Source: CAZUFB01 sp964619775
GTDB taxonomy: Bacteria > Actinomycetota > Coriobacteriia > Coriobacteriales > UMGS124
Direction: 5' to 3'
Assembly (NCBI GenBank): GCA_964619775.1
Contig: CAZUFB010000002.1
Coordinates: 1 to 64,000 of the forward strand
Length of the DNA stretch: 64,000 nt
A program made the translations under genes and the position numbers. This document shows, one piece after another, positions 50,580 to 59,664 of the stretch. The notes under the pieces are model-generated. The model did no database searches, was not told where the DNA came from, and saw only the letters and a list, made by a program, of their open reading frames with translations. Positions within the stretch are counted from its first letter, which is position 1, and every line of letters starts with the position of its first letter.

Positions 50580-52718
50580 ATGGCATGTCAACCGCACGGC
50601 AACGAACCGCCCGCAGGCGCAGCGCCCAAGCCCGGCGCGCCCATCGAGGCTCGCGACCTAGGAGACTACACGTTCGCGCACGACGTGCGCGTCGCGGCCG
50701 ACGGCAGCCGCGCGTACTTCGAGGCGACCCGCGTCGACCTTGCCGGCAACCGCTACCTGACCGACATCTGGGAGGTCGGAGCGGACGGCTCCTCGCGGCG
50801 GCTCACCGCGTCGGGAGCCGAGGGACGCTTCGAGCCGGCCGACGACGGTTCGGTCGTCTTCGTCTCGAAACGCCGCGGCGCACAGGCGGGCGAGGCAGGA
50901 GAAAAACCCGCGCAACCCGGTACCGACCTCTTCCGCATCGACCCCGCAGGCGGCGAGGCGGAGCTGCTTGCATGCATCCCGGGGCTTGCGGTCGACGGCT
51001 GGCGGCAGGTCGACGCCGCGCGCCTCGTGTTGCGCTGCCGCGACCTGCCCGACCGCGACGCGCCCGCCGTCGTCGTCGAGGATCTGCCGTTCTACGAAAA
51101 CGGCGGCACCTACCTGGAGGGATCGCACTGGGGCCTATGGCTGCTCGACACATCGCTGCTCGGGCGCGACCGCGCGGCCGCAGGTCCGGCGCTGCGCCTG
51201 CTCACCGAAGACGACGAGGAGGTGGGGTCCTGGACGCTCGACGAGAGCCGCACCCGGGCGGTCTTCGCCTCCCGGCGCTACACGGGCCTGCGCCCCGTCA
51301 CCGACGAGCTGTGGGCGCTCGACCTTCCGCAGGCAGGCGAAGGGGCCTCGGCGGCCCCTGCGCGCACCCTGCTCGACGACCAGCCCCTCAAGCGCCGCAA
51401 CCTGGCCGCCTGGCGCGAGGGCGTGCTCTACCTGGCGACCGACATGCGCGCCCACGGCGCCAACGAGGACCCCGTGCCCTGGGTCTGCCCGCTCGACGGC
51501 GGAGAGGCCCGGCCCCTGCTCGACGAGGCGCCTGACCTCTGCTACGGCGCGTCCTTCAGCTGCGACGCACTCTACGGCGGCGGGCGGGACGCCGTCGCGG
51601 CGGGCGGGACCTGGTACGCGCTGACCACCGAGTTCGACCGGACCCGCGTCCGCCGCCTTGCACCGGGCGGCGGCGCGCTGGACGACATCGAGGGGCTGCC
51701 GGGGTCGCCGCTGTGCCTCGACACCGCCGACGGCCGCACGCTGTGGTGCGTCTGCGCCGGCGAAGACGGCCTGCCCGAGGTCTACCGCGTCGGGCTCGAC
51801 CGGGGCCCCGAGGAGCCGGGCACCCCGTGCGCCGCATCGTGCGAGCGCGTGACCGACTTCTCGGCAGCCCTTGCGGGCAAAGAGGTGACGCGGCCCGAGG
51901 CGTTCGAGTTCTCAAGCAACGGCGACACGCTCACCGGCTACGTCGTCAAACCGCTCGGCTACCGGCCCGGCACCTCCTACCCCGGCGTCCTCGAGGTCCA
52001 CGGCGGTCCCAAGGTGGCCTACGGGCCCCTCTTCTCGCACGAGATGCAGGCGCTCGCCGCACAGGGGCGCTTCGTGTTCTTCACCAACCCCCACGGTTCG
52101 TGCGGGCGCGGCGGCGCGTTCGCAGATATCCGCGAGCGCTACGGACAGGAGGACTTCGCCGACCTCATGGCCTTCACCGACGAGGTCCTGCGACGCTACC
52201 CCGACGTCGACCCCGCGCGCCTTGCGATCATGGGCGGCAGCTACGGCGGCTTCATGGTGAACTGGGCCATCGGCCACACCGACCGCTTCCGCTGCGCCAA
52301 CTCGCAGCGCTCCATCGCCAATTACATGACGAAATGCCTGGTATCGGACATCGGCGCGCAGGTCAACATGCCCGAGCTGCTCGGAGACCCCGAGGCGCTG
52401 GCCTTCGAGGGCGAAAACCCCGCGAAAATCTGGGCGCAGTCGCCGCTCGCCTACGCCGCGAACGCGAGCACGCCGACCCTCTTCCTGCATTCCGACGAGG
52501 ACTACCGCTGCCCGCTCGAGGAGGGCATGCAGATGTACGCCGCCCTTATGCTGCGCGGGGTTCCCGCCCGGCTCGTCGTGTTCAGGGGCGAGCACCACGG
52601 GTTGAGCCGCCAGGGAAGGCCGCAGAACCGCGTACGCCGGCTCGACGAGATCGCGGCGTGGTACCGCCGCTGGCTGGACGGCGTCGGCGGGCCGCTCGGC
52701 GGCGATCCCCGGGCGTAA
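50580..52718 (+). CDS. S9-family prolyl-oligopeptidase/acylaminoacyl peptidase-like enzyme
   Basis: The protein has 712 aa. The C-terminal alpha/beta hydrolase domain holds the catalytic Ser554 (GGSYGG), Asp641 (SDEDYRCP) and His672 or His673 (GEHHGLS). The first 450 residues are beta-propeller-like and restrict substrates to peptides. No signal peptide is seen, so the enzyme is likely cytoplasmic and trims short or N-blocked peptides. ATG 50580 lies behind GAGAGGAG; the upstream in-frame extension has no support. It is monocistronic. Confidence 0.88.
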   Translation: MACQPHGNEPPAGAAPKPGAPIEARDLGDYTFAHDVRVAADGSRAYFEATRVDLAGNRYLTDIWEVGADGSSRRLTASGAEGRFEPADDGSVVFVSKRRGAQAGEAGEKPAQPGTDLFRIDPAGGEAELLACIPGLAVDGWRQVDAARLVLRCRDLPDRDAPAVVVEDLPFYENGGTYLEGSHWGLWLLDTSLLGRDRAAAGPALRLLTEDDEEVGSWTLDESRTRAVFASRRYTGLRPVTDELWALDLPQAGEGASAAPARTLLDDQPLKRRNLAAWREGVLYLATDMRAHGANEDPVPWVCPLDGGEARPLLDEAPDLCYGASFSCDALYGGGRDAVAAGGTWYALTTEFDRTRVRRLAPGGGALDDIEGLPGSPLCLDTADGRTLWCVCAGEDGLPEVYRVGLDRGPEEPGTPCAASCERVTDFSAALAGKEVTRPEAFEFSSNGDTLTGYVVKPLGYRPGTSYPGVLEVHGGPKVAYGPLFSHEMQALAAQGRFVFFTNPHGSCGRGGAFADIRERYGQEDFADLMAFTDEVLRRYPDVDPARLAIMGGSYGGFMVNWAIGHTDRFRCANSQRSIANYMTKCLVSDIGAQVNMPELLGDPEALAFEGENPAKIWAQSPLAYAANASTPTLFLHSDEDYRCPLEEGMQMYAALMLRGVPARLVVFRGEHHGLSRQGRPQNRVRRLDEIAAWYRRWLDGVGGPLGGDPRA

Positions 52719-52763
52719 GGGCGGGCGCGTCGCACGGGAGGGCCCGCGGCGGCCGGGGCTGCC

Positions 52764-54782
52764 CTAACGGGCCTCCTCGGGGGCCGCGGGGGTCTCGGAG
52801 ACCGCGGGGGCCGCACCCGTCCCGTCGGCCCCGGCCGTCGCCTCGGGGGCCTTCGCCTCGTTCTCAAGGCAGGCCTCCATCGCGTAGCGCAGCACGTTCG
52901 AACGGCTCACGACGCCCACCACGCGTCCGCCGGCCACCACGGGAACCTTCTTGAAGCGGTGCTGCGACAGCAGCTGGCAGGCGTCTTTGAGCGAGGTCCC
53001 CACCCCCAGCGTCACCACCTTGGAGGTTGCCACCTCGGCCACCGGCAGGTCCACCAGCTCGGCCAGGCGGTCGTCGATGCTTTGGGAACCCGCCGCCTCG
53101 ATGAGCGCGTAGGCGGAGGTGACCACCGGGTGCTGGTCTGCCAGGTAGCGCATGATATCGCCGTCGGACACGTAGCCCACCGGGGCCCCCTGCCCGTCCA
53201 CCACGGTCACGCCGCCCACGTGGTGCCCCACCAGCACGCGCATCGCGTCGCGCACGCGGGCGTCGGCCGGCACGGTGAAGGGGTCGGCCTCCATGACGTC
53301 GACGAGGGTCGCCGCCGCCAGCGAGGGCGAGGCCTCGGGCGCGCCGGCGGCGGGTGACGCGGCGGCCTCAAGGCGGTCGGACGAGCGCCTGTGGGCCGCC
53401 AGGGCGTACACGAACGCCACCGCCAGCCCCGCGGCGGCGATCCAGGCGGCCACCTCGATGGCGGCCGTGAAGCCCAGCGCGGCGGCCATGCCCTCGTTTG
53501 CGCCCTCCTCAAGCAGGCTCTGCTGCGAGGACGACATGATGCCCGTGAACAGCGACGGGCCGATGCAGGCGGCCACCTGCACGAAGGTCGTCATGAGCGC
53601 CACGCCGAAGGGGTTCTGCTGCGGGGACAGCGTGCGCAGGCCGGCGGTCTGCGACGGCGAGAACACCAGGCCGATGCCCGCATAGACGAGCAGCATCGCC
53701 ACGAACATCGCGGGGGCCGACAGGGTCGGCGCCCCGAACACCATCGCCACGATGCCCACGAGCGCCAACGCCAGGCCGCACGGCAGCAGCGGCCACTCGC
53801 CCCTGCGGTCCATGATGCGGCCGGCCAGCAGGGTGCAGCCGGCGTTGACGAGCACGGGCACCAGGATGATGACGCCCGCCATAAGCGCCGACATGCCCAG
53901 CGCGCCCTCGAAGTAGAGCGGCAGAAGCACGCTCAGCGAGAACATGATCATCATCGCGACGACGACGAGCAGCACCGCCGGCCAGAAGCGCACGCTCTTC
54001 ATCGGCGTCATGTCGATGAGCGGGTATTCGCAGCGGGTCTGGCGCACGACGAACGCAGCGGCCGACGCCGCGGCCACGGCCAGCGCCACGGCGCCGAGCA
54101 CCACGTTGGCCGTCACCTGCGACAGGCCGAAAGACAGCGCGAACAGGAACACCGCGGACAGGCCGGCCGACGGAAGGTCGAGGTGCGCCTCGGTGTTCTG
54201 CAGGTTTTTAACGAACACGCAGCCCAGCAGCGCAAGCACCACGATGGCCGCAAGCGGCACCAGAAACACGCTGTGCCAGCCCAGCGCGGTGACCAGGATG
54301 CCGCACACCACCGGGGCGAACGCCGGCCCGAAGGTTATCATGCAGCCGCCGATCGACATGAACGAGCCCAGACGGTTCTTGGGGGCCACCACCAGAATGG
54401 TGTTCATCATCATCGGGATGAAAACGCCCGAACCCACAGCCTGTATAAGGCGCGCCACCAGCAGCATCGGGAAGTTCGTTGCGAACAGCCCTGCCAGCGA
54501 CCCGACCGCGCACAGCCCCGACGCCGCGAAGAACAGCGTGCGCAGCTTGAAACGCCGATACAGGAAAGCCATGCAGATGACGACGACCGTGGCCACGATC
54601 ATGTAGCCTGTCACGAGCCACTGGGCGGTGACCGACCCCACGCCGTACTCCCCCATGATGGACATGAGCGCCATGTTCATCATGTTTTCGTTGAACCCCG
54701 CCAAAAACGCGGCGCCGTAGAGCACGGCGAGCAGTGCGACGTGGTTGACGCCCCTCGTGGCGCCTTGTGCAGTTCCGTCCAT
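52764..54782 (-). CDS. MFS exporter fused to a tandem CBS-domain pair
   Basis: The protein has 672 aa. Residues 10-480 form a 14-helix DHA2/EmrB-like transporter (MGEYGVGSVTAQWLVTGYM is the N-terminal signature). Residues about 500-640 are two CBS domains (VMEADPFTVPADARVRDAM; then LGVGTSLKDACQLLSQHRFKKVPVV), followed by a Pro/Ala tail. CBS pairs bind adenosyl nucleotides and usually gate channels and enzymes, so the efflux may be coupled to energy charge. ATG 54782 is taken because the first helix follows directly; its ribosome site is weak (GGGGAG at 12 bp). The substrate is unknown. Confidence 0.8.
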   Translation of the reverse strand: MDGTAQGATRGVNHVALLAVLYGAAFLAGFNENMMNMALMSIMGEYGVGSVTAQWLVTGYMIVATVVVICMAFLYRRFKLRTLFFAASGLCAVGSLAGLFATNFPMLLVARLIQAVGSGVFIPMMMNTILVVAPKNRLGSFMSIGGCMITFGPAFAPVVCGILVTALGWHSVFLVPLAAIVVLALLGCVFVKNLQNTEAHLDLPSAGLSAVFLFALSFGLSQVTANVVLGAVALAVAAASAAAFVVRQTRCEYPLIDMTPMKSVRFWPAVLLVVVAMMIMFSLSVLLPLYFEGALGMSALMAGVIILVPVLVNAGCTLLAGRIMDRRGEWPLLPCGLALALVGIVAMVFGAPTLSAPAMFVAMLLVYAGIGLVFSPSQTAGLRTLSPQQNPFGVALMTTFVQVAACIGPSLFTGIMSSSQQSLLEEGANEGMAAALGFTAAIEVAAWIAAAGLAVAFVYALAAHRRSSDRLEAAASPAAGAPEASPSLAAATLVDVMEADPFTVPADARVRDAMRVLVGHHVGGVTVVDGQGAPVGYVSDGDIMRYLADQHPVVTSAYALIEAAGSQSIDDRLAELVDLPVAEVATSKVVTLGVGTSLKDACQLLSQHRFKKVPVVAGGRVVGVVSRSNVLRYAMEACLENEAKAPEATAGADGTGAAPAVSETPAAPEEAR

Positions 54783-55045
54783 GCGGTTATCGACTCCCCA
54801 AACCTCGCGCGGCAAACCGTGCCGCTCAGCCCGCGCCGCCGAAATGCGCTCGCAGAACAAAGCGAGCCCGGCCTTTCGGCGGCCGGCAGCGGCGCAGCTG
54901 AGCTAGTGTACGCGCCGGTCTCACGGGCCTGTAATACCCCGCGGGAACTATACAGCGAAAAACCGCGAGCCGCGCGCGGAGCGGCCACAGACACCCGGGG
55001 GCTCGGCTCCCATCCGTCCCCGCAGACGAACGGCGCTGCGTCCCC

Positions 55046-56221
55046 CTACCGCGCCGCAGGGGGCGTCTCGGGCAGCCACAGCGAGAACGTCACGGTGCCC
55101 TCGGCGCTCTCGGCGTGGATCTCGCCGCCGTGCGCCTGCACAAGGCCCCGCGCGATGGCAAGGCCCAGCCCCGCGCCGCCCGTGTCGGCGTCGCGCGAGC
55201 TGCTGAGGCGGTAGAACTGCTCGAAGAGCCGTTCCAGCTGAGACGGCGGGATGGTGTCGCCGCGGTTGGCCACCCGCAGGCGTGCTCCGGCAGCCCCCTC
55301 GCGCTCCTCACGGCGCAGCTCCACGGCTATCTCGCTGCCGGGACGGCTGTAGCTCACGGCGTTGCGCAGCAGGTTGTCGAGCACGCGGGCGACCTTGCCC
55401 GCGTCGCAGGAGACCGTCACGTCGCGCTCGGCGTCGATACGGTAGGTCAGGCCTTTGGGCTCCATCGCAGGGCGGTATTCGAACAGTTCCTGCTCCACCA
55501 TGCGCGAGAGGTTCACCTCCGAGCACACCAGGGCGGACTCGCTCAGGTTGAGGCGGGCGGTCTCGAAGAACTCGTTGACGAGGTCCTCCAGCCGCTCGGC
55601 GCGTTCGAGGGCCACACCCTGGTAGCGGGTACGCAGCTCGGGCGAGATCTGCGGCTCGTCGTGCAGCAGGCGCAGGTAGCCGATGACCGAGGTGAGCGGC
55701 GTCTTGAGGTCGTGCGCCAGGTAGACGAGCAGGTCGTTCTTGCGCCGGGCCTCGACCGCAGCGGCGCGCTCGGCCGCGGCGGCCCGGCTTTTGGCGGCGT
55801 TGAGACGCCGCTCGATCTCGTGCAGGTCCCCCGGCAGCCCTATGGCCGCGTCGTCGTCGGAGGAGACGAGCCGCTCGCAGGCCTCCGCGATGTCGTCCAG
55901 GTAGCACACCATGCGCCACCAGAAGAACAGGAGGATGGCGACGGAGCCGACGGCGAACAGCACGGCGACGAACAGCACCCAGTTGTTGTTGATGGCCGAG
56001 AGCAGCGGGTACCAGAACTCGTCGCCGTACCACAACCGCCGCATGCAGACGTAGCGCCCCACGAACAGCGCAACCACGAGCGCGGTCAGGTAGACGGCCT
56101 GCGCCGCGATGCAGCGCGCAAACATCCGCGCACCGAGCATCACCCAGTAAATCCGGTCGGCGCGCCGCGGCGCCTCAGGCGCGGGGACGGTTCCGGCTTC
56201 TTTGGCGTCACTGCTGCTCAA
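55046..56221 (-). CDS. Sensor histidine kinase, VanS/PhoR-like
   Basis: The protein has 391 aa. Two membrane helices lie at about 40-60 and 82-100 with a short outer loop (20 residues) between them. The H-box has His170 (AHDLKTPLTSVIGYL), followed by the N-box DNLLRNAVSYS and the G-box GLGLAIARGL. The start is TTG 56221, inside the end of the response-regulator frame (14-bp overlap). With the short loop it may sense the membrane or a small ligand. Downstream is the MFS-CBS gene on the same strand, a possible target. Confidence 0.87.
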   Translation of the reverse strand: MSSSDAKEAGTVPAPEAPRRADRIYWVMLGARMFARCIAAQAVYLTALVVALFVGRYVCMRRLWYGDEFWYPLLSAINNNWVLFVAVLFAVGSVAILLFFWWRMVCYLDDIAEACERLVSSDDDAAIGLPGDLHEIERRLNAAKSRAAAAERAAAVEARRKNDLLVYLAHDLKTPLTSVIGYLRLLHDEPQISPELRTRYQGVALERAERLEDLVNEFFETARLNLSESALVCSEVNLSRMVEQELFEYRPAMEPKGLTYRIDAERDVTVSCDAGKVARVLDNLLRNAVSYSRPGSEIAVELRREEREGAAGARLRVANRGDTIPPSQLERLFEQFYRLSSSRDADTGGAGLGLAIARGLVQAHGGEIHAESAEGTVTFSLWLPETPPAAR

Positions 56222-56910
56222 CGGTGTATCCCACCCCCCAGACGGTCTGGATGATGCGCGGCTTGCGGGCGGTCTCGCCCATCTTGGAGCGCAGGCGGGC
56301 GATGTGCGCCATCACCGTGTTCGCGCTGCTTTCAAGGTACATCTCCCCCCCACACGGCCTCGAACAGCTCCTCGTTGGAGACCACCTTGCCGCGGTGGTC
56401 GCACAGATACCACAGGATGGCGAACTCGGTGGGCGTGAGGTCGAGCGGCGCCCCGTAGAGCGTGGCCCGATGCGACGTGTTGTTGATGACCAGGCCCATG
56501 AAGTCGTGCTCGTCGACGGCGCGCCCCACCTGCTCGCCCTGGTCGTAGCGCAGGCGGCGGCGCAGCTGCGACTTGACGCGCGCCACCAGCTCAAGCGGGT
56601 TGAACGGCTTGGTCATGTAGTCGTCGGCGCCCAGGGCGAGGCCGTTGATCTTGTCGGAGTCGGCCACGCGCGCCGTGAGCATCACGATGGGGAAGAGCCT
56701 GGTCTTGCGGATGCGCCGGCACAGCTCGAAACCGCTGACGTCGGGCAGCATGACGTCGAGCACTGCGGCGTCCACGTCCTCGTGCGCCACCAGGTCGAGC
56801 GCCGCGGCACCGTCGTAGGCCTTGAGCACCGTGTAGCCCTCGTTGGCCAGGTAGACCTCCACCAGGTCGGCGATAGGACGGTCGTCGTCCACCACCAGAA
56901 CAGTAGCCAT
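56208..56910 (-). pseudogene. OmpR/VanR-type response regulator with a frameshift in a G7 run
   Basis: From ATG 56910 the receiver is complete: Asp8, Asp9, phosphor-acceptor Asp52 and Lys101 (KPF). The winged-helix domain begins, but the frame stops at 56332 after EAVWGGDVP. The rest of the domain (ANTVMAHIARLRSKMG, and GVGYTVEQQ at the end) is in another frame, ending 56208. The break is a run of seven G on the minus strand (56345-56351). Six G would restore 702 nt, exactly 233 aa, the family's usual length. It is a sequencing slip, a phase-variable tract or a real mutation. The kinase gene overlaps its end. Confidence 0.85.
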
Positions 56911-57009
56911 TCCAACCCCGCCCTTCCCTACCCGCCCGCACCCCCGTCCTTCTGCGGCCCGGGCTAACTGTAGCGCCCCGCAACCCCGTTCGGCCCGCAG
57001 GTCGAAAAA

Positions 57010-57025
57010 GTAAGAAAGTCGTAAG
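57010..57025. promoter_or_regulatory. Direct repeat, candidate response-regulator box
   Basis: GTAAG at 57010-57014 and GTAAG at 57021-57025 are spaced one helical turn (11 bp) apart. The site lies 100 bp upstream of the regulator ATG and about 208 bp upstream of the YbjN-like gene, in a 322-bp divergent gap (56911-57232). OmpR-family regulators bind such direct repeats. Confidence 0.5.
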
Positions 57026-57232
57026 CGCGCGGCGAAGGGCGGCGACCGGTCCGGCGGGGCCTTTTTATTGCCGACGGCGAGCCGCCCCGAGACAAGGGGT
57101 TCGACGTGCACCGAACCCGCACCGTTTTCGCTCCTAGTCCGCAGCAAGGATCCCGCATACGATGCAACCGTACCGCAACCGGCGGCGGACAGGACCCGCC
57201 GGGCAGGCCGCACCACGAGAAAGGAGCATGCC

Positions 57233-57832
57233 ATGAGCTACCTCGACGAATTAAACGCCCTGCTCAACCGTATCGGCACGTCTGACGAGTCACCGAACGG
57301 CGACGCCGTGGACGCCGAGGTCTCCGTCGTCGGCGAGACGCCGTTCGAGATCGCCCGCCGCCAGCTCGCCAACACCCGCAACGGCTACCGCGAGGACCCC
57401 GAGGGGACGTTCCGCGGCTGCGGGAGCCGCTTCGGCTGCGGCTACGCCGAGTCGTGCGCGGTCGTCGACCCCCAGACCGGCCTGGTCGACGTTGACATCG
57501 ACGCGAACCTGCACCTCTCGCCCGAGCACGTCAAGGGGGCGCGCAAGCTGTTTCGCCGCCTCAACCAGTCGTTCATCATCCCCGGCCTCATGGTCGACGA
57601 CGAGGGCTGGGTCCACTTCCGCCCCGAGAAGCCCTGCGACCTGGCAAGCGGCGACGACCTCGACTCCTACCTGGGCAAGGGCTTTGCGACGATCCACGCC
57701 CACGCCCACATGGTCGCCCAGATCGAGGCGGGCCGCGCGCCGTGGGACGTGCTGCGCACCGGCGAGGAGGACGAGGAGGACGAAGACGAGGAGGAAGGCG
57801 TCTTTGCCCGGCTGAGCCGCCTGCTCCACTAG
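57233..57832 (+). CDS. YbjN-like acidic protein, first copy
   Basis: The protein has 199 aa. The central part (about 75-165) with VDIDANLHLSPEHVKG, FRRLNQSFIIPGLMVDDEGWVHF and then a helix resembles the YbjN/T3SS-chaperone-like fold. A short Cys-containing insert, CGSRFGCGYAESC (about 62-74), precedes it and could bind metal. The tail is Glu/Asp-rich (EEDEEDEDEEEG). ATG 57233 follows GAGAAAGGAG. It is the first gene of a three-gene plus-strand run and is divergent from the response regulator. The YbjN match is by eye. Confidence 0.6.
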   Translation: MSYLDELNALLNRIGTSDESPNGDAVDAEVSVVGETPFEIARRQLANTRNGYREDPEGTFRGCGSRFGCGYAESCAVVDPQTGLVDVDIDANLHLSPEHVKGARKLFRRLNQSFIIPGLMVDDEGWVHFRPEKPCDLASGDDLDSYLGKGFATIHAHAHMVAQIEAGRAPWDVLRTGEEDEEDEDEEEGVFARLSRLLH

Positions 57833-57891
57833 GCCAGGGCACCGCACGAGCCGCGCACCCTGCACCAACCGAGACCCAAGGAGAACCCGCC

Positions 57892-58308
57892 ATGCTGTGC
57901 AACGACAACGAGCTCCGCGTCACCGGCGCCACCGTCTGCGGCCAGACCTTCCGGCCCTGCGGCGACGACGAGTCCTATGCCGTCTTCAGGCTCGAAAACT
58001 GCTCCTGCGGCGTGCTGGCGCGCGCCGGCGAGTCCAAGCCCTACCTGCGCATCCTGCCGGGCGTGCAGATCCCCCCGGAGGCGCGCGCCGGCTTTGAGCG
58101 ATTCCTGTTCGAGTGCGACGACGACGAGATGGTCGACCTCGAGATCGACCGCGACGACGGCGAGGTCTTCATGCGCCGCGACCTGCGCTCGCTCGAACCC
58201 GACGAGGTCGAGCGCGTGGCGGGGCCGGCCCTGGCGTGGGTCGACCGGGTCGCCTTCCCCGCAGTCGCGGCCTACATCGCCGACGTCTGCCGGGGCACCG
58301 GCGCGTAA
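57892..58308 (+). CDS. YbjN-like acidic protein, second copy
   Basis: The protein has 138 aa. It has a Cys-rich first part (CGQTFRPCGDDESYAVFRLENCSCG), then LRILPGVQIPPEARAGFERFLFECDDDEMVDLEIDRDDG, which aligns with the strand-helix-strand core of the gene before it. ATG 57892 lies behind AAGGAG and 59 bp after the previous stop. I do not recognise a named family; a paralogous pair of small acidic adaptors is the best reading. Confidence 0.55.
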   Translation: MLCNDNELRVTGATVCGQTFRPCGDDESYAVFRLENCSCGVLARAGESKPYLRILPGVQIPPEARAGFERFLFECDDDEMVDLEIDRDDGEVFMRRDLRSLEPDEVERVAGPALAWVDRVAFPAVAAYIADVCRGTGA

Positions 58309-58356
58309 GGGCCCCGCAGCGCACCGCCGTCTCCTTCCGTCCCGAAAGGCACCGCC

Positions 58357-59547
58357 ATGGCCGCATCGCCCGTCCCTCGCTTCTACGCCGGCATGCTCGA
58401 CCTGGGCCTCGAGCCCGACTGGGAGCACGCCGCGCACGTCGTGGACCTCATCCGATCCAACGGGGTGAAGATGGCCGCCGTGCCGGCCGTGGTGCGCCCC
58501 GACGGCGGGGCCGACCTGCCGTTCTTCGCCAAGGTCGACGCGACGGCGGCCGCACTGGGCATCGGGGGCGACCCCAAGCCCGTGATCGAGGGGCTCTCGC
58601 CCTTCCGGCTGAGCGCCTACGCCCAGATCGACCCGCGGCGCGCCGGGGACCTCGCGGTCAAGGCGCTGACCCGCCTCGAGCACGGCAACGAGGCCGAGTC
58701 TCCCACGAAGGTACGCGACATCGAGCCGCGCCGGCCCCGGCCGCTCGCCAAACCCTCCGACGCCTTCGAGGGGCTGGTCGGCCTGGCCCCGCAGCGCGCA
58801 CTGGTCGAGAAGGTGGGACGGCTGGCGGCCCGGCACGGCCGCGACGCGGTCGAGAGCCTGCACATGGCGTTCACCGGCGGCCCGGGCACCGGCAAGACCG
58901 AGCTCGCGCGCCGGCTGCTCGCCTACCTCGACGCCGCAGGGGTCACCGACGGGTCGAGCACCTTCGTGCAGGTCTCGGCGGGCGACCTGGTAGGGCTCTA
59001 CCTGGGCCACACCCCGGCGCGCACCCGCGCGGCGGTGGAGCGGGCCTACGGCGGGATGCTCTTCCTCGACGAGGCCTACGCGCTGCTGTCGTCGGGATCC
59101 TACGGCCAGGAGGCCATCGACACCCTGGTCGAGATGCTCGAGGAGGACCGCAGCCGGCTTGTGTGCGTCGTCGCCGGCTACCCTGACGAGGTCGAGCGGC
59201 TCTTCGGGCGCAACCCCGGCCTGCGCGACCGCTTCGGCATGCGCGTCGCGTTCGAGGGCTACTCGACCGCCGAGCTGGCGCGCATCTTCGGCCTGTTCGC
59301 CGAGGGACACGGCTTCTCGGTGGACCCCGGCGCCCAGGGCGAGCTGCTGCGCTGCCTGGAGGCGCTGCGGTCGGGGCGCGACTTCGCCGGAGCCCGCAGC
59401 GCCCGGCGGCTTTACGACCGCGCGGTGATGGAGACCGCCTGGCGCACCGACGAGCGGCGCATCCTCGCCCGCGACATTCGGGCGGCCTTCGACCACCCCG
59501 ACGTGGGCGGGGCCGCCCAGGCGCACCGCGTGGGGTTCGCGCGGTAG
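58357..59547 (+). CDS. CbxX/EccA-type AAA+ ATPase
   Basis: The protein has 396 aa. The AAA+ core has Walker A GGPGTGKT at 174-181, Walker B LFLDEA at 235-240, sensor-1 VVAGYPDEV and the arginine-finger region NPGLRDRF at 286-293. The N-terminal 135 residues have no family assignment. Relatives include CbbX (a Rubisco remodelling ATPase) and EccA (type VII secretion chaperone). ATG 58357 has GAAAGGC upstream. It closes the run with the two YbjN-like genes, and an adaptor-plus-remodelling-ATPase module is inferred. No type VII secretion gene is near. Confidence 0.85.
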   Translation: MAASPVPRFYAGMLDLGLEPDWEHAAHVVDLIRSNGVKMAAVPAVVRPDGGADLPFFAKVDATAAALGIGGDPKPVIEGLSPFRLSAYAQIDPRRAGDLAVKALTRLEHGNEAESPTKVRDIEPRRPRPLAKPSDAFEGLVGLAPQRALVEKVGRLAARHGRDAVESLHMAFTGGPGTGKTELARRLLAYLDAAGVTDGSSTFVQVSAGDLVGLYLGHTPARTRAAVERAYGGMLFLDEAYALLSSGSYGQEAIDTLVEMLEEDRSRLVCVVAGYPDEVERLFGRNPGLRDRFGMRVAFEGYSTAELARIFGLFAEGHGFSVDPGAQGELLRCLEALRSGRDFAGARSARRLYDRAVMETAWRTDERRILARDIRAAFDHPDVGGAAQAHRVGFAR

Positions 59548-59571
59548 CGGCCGCGCCCGGGCCCAGGACAA

Positions 59572-59658
59572 CCTGCGGAACCGCCGGGCAGGCGCGCGAG
59601 GGCGACGCGTACACAAGGCGCGCGGGCCCGGTCGCCGCCACGCCCGGCGATTCCATGG
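59572..59658. repeat. Intergenic palindromic repeat, copy B
   Basis: CCTGCGGAACCGCCGGGC (59572-59589) is inverted imperfectly at GCCCGGCGATTCCATGG (59642-59658), and an inner stem GGCGAC (59601-59606) pairs with GTCGCC (59631-59636). The element lies between the AAA+ stop at 59547 and the convergent stop at 59665. Its right half matches copies A, C and D. Confidence 0.7.
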
Positions 59659-59664
59659 ACCGCC

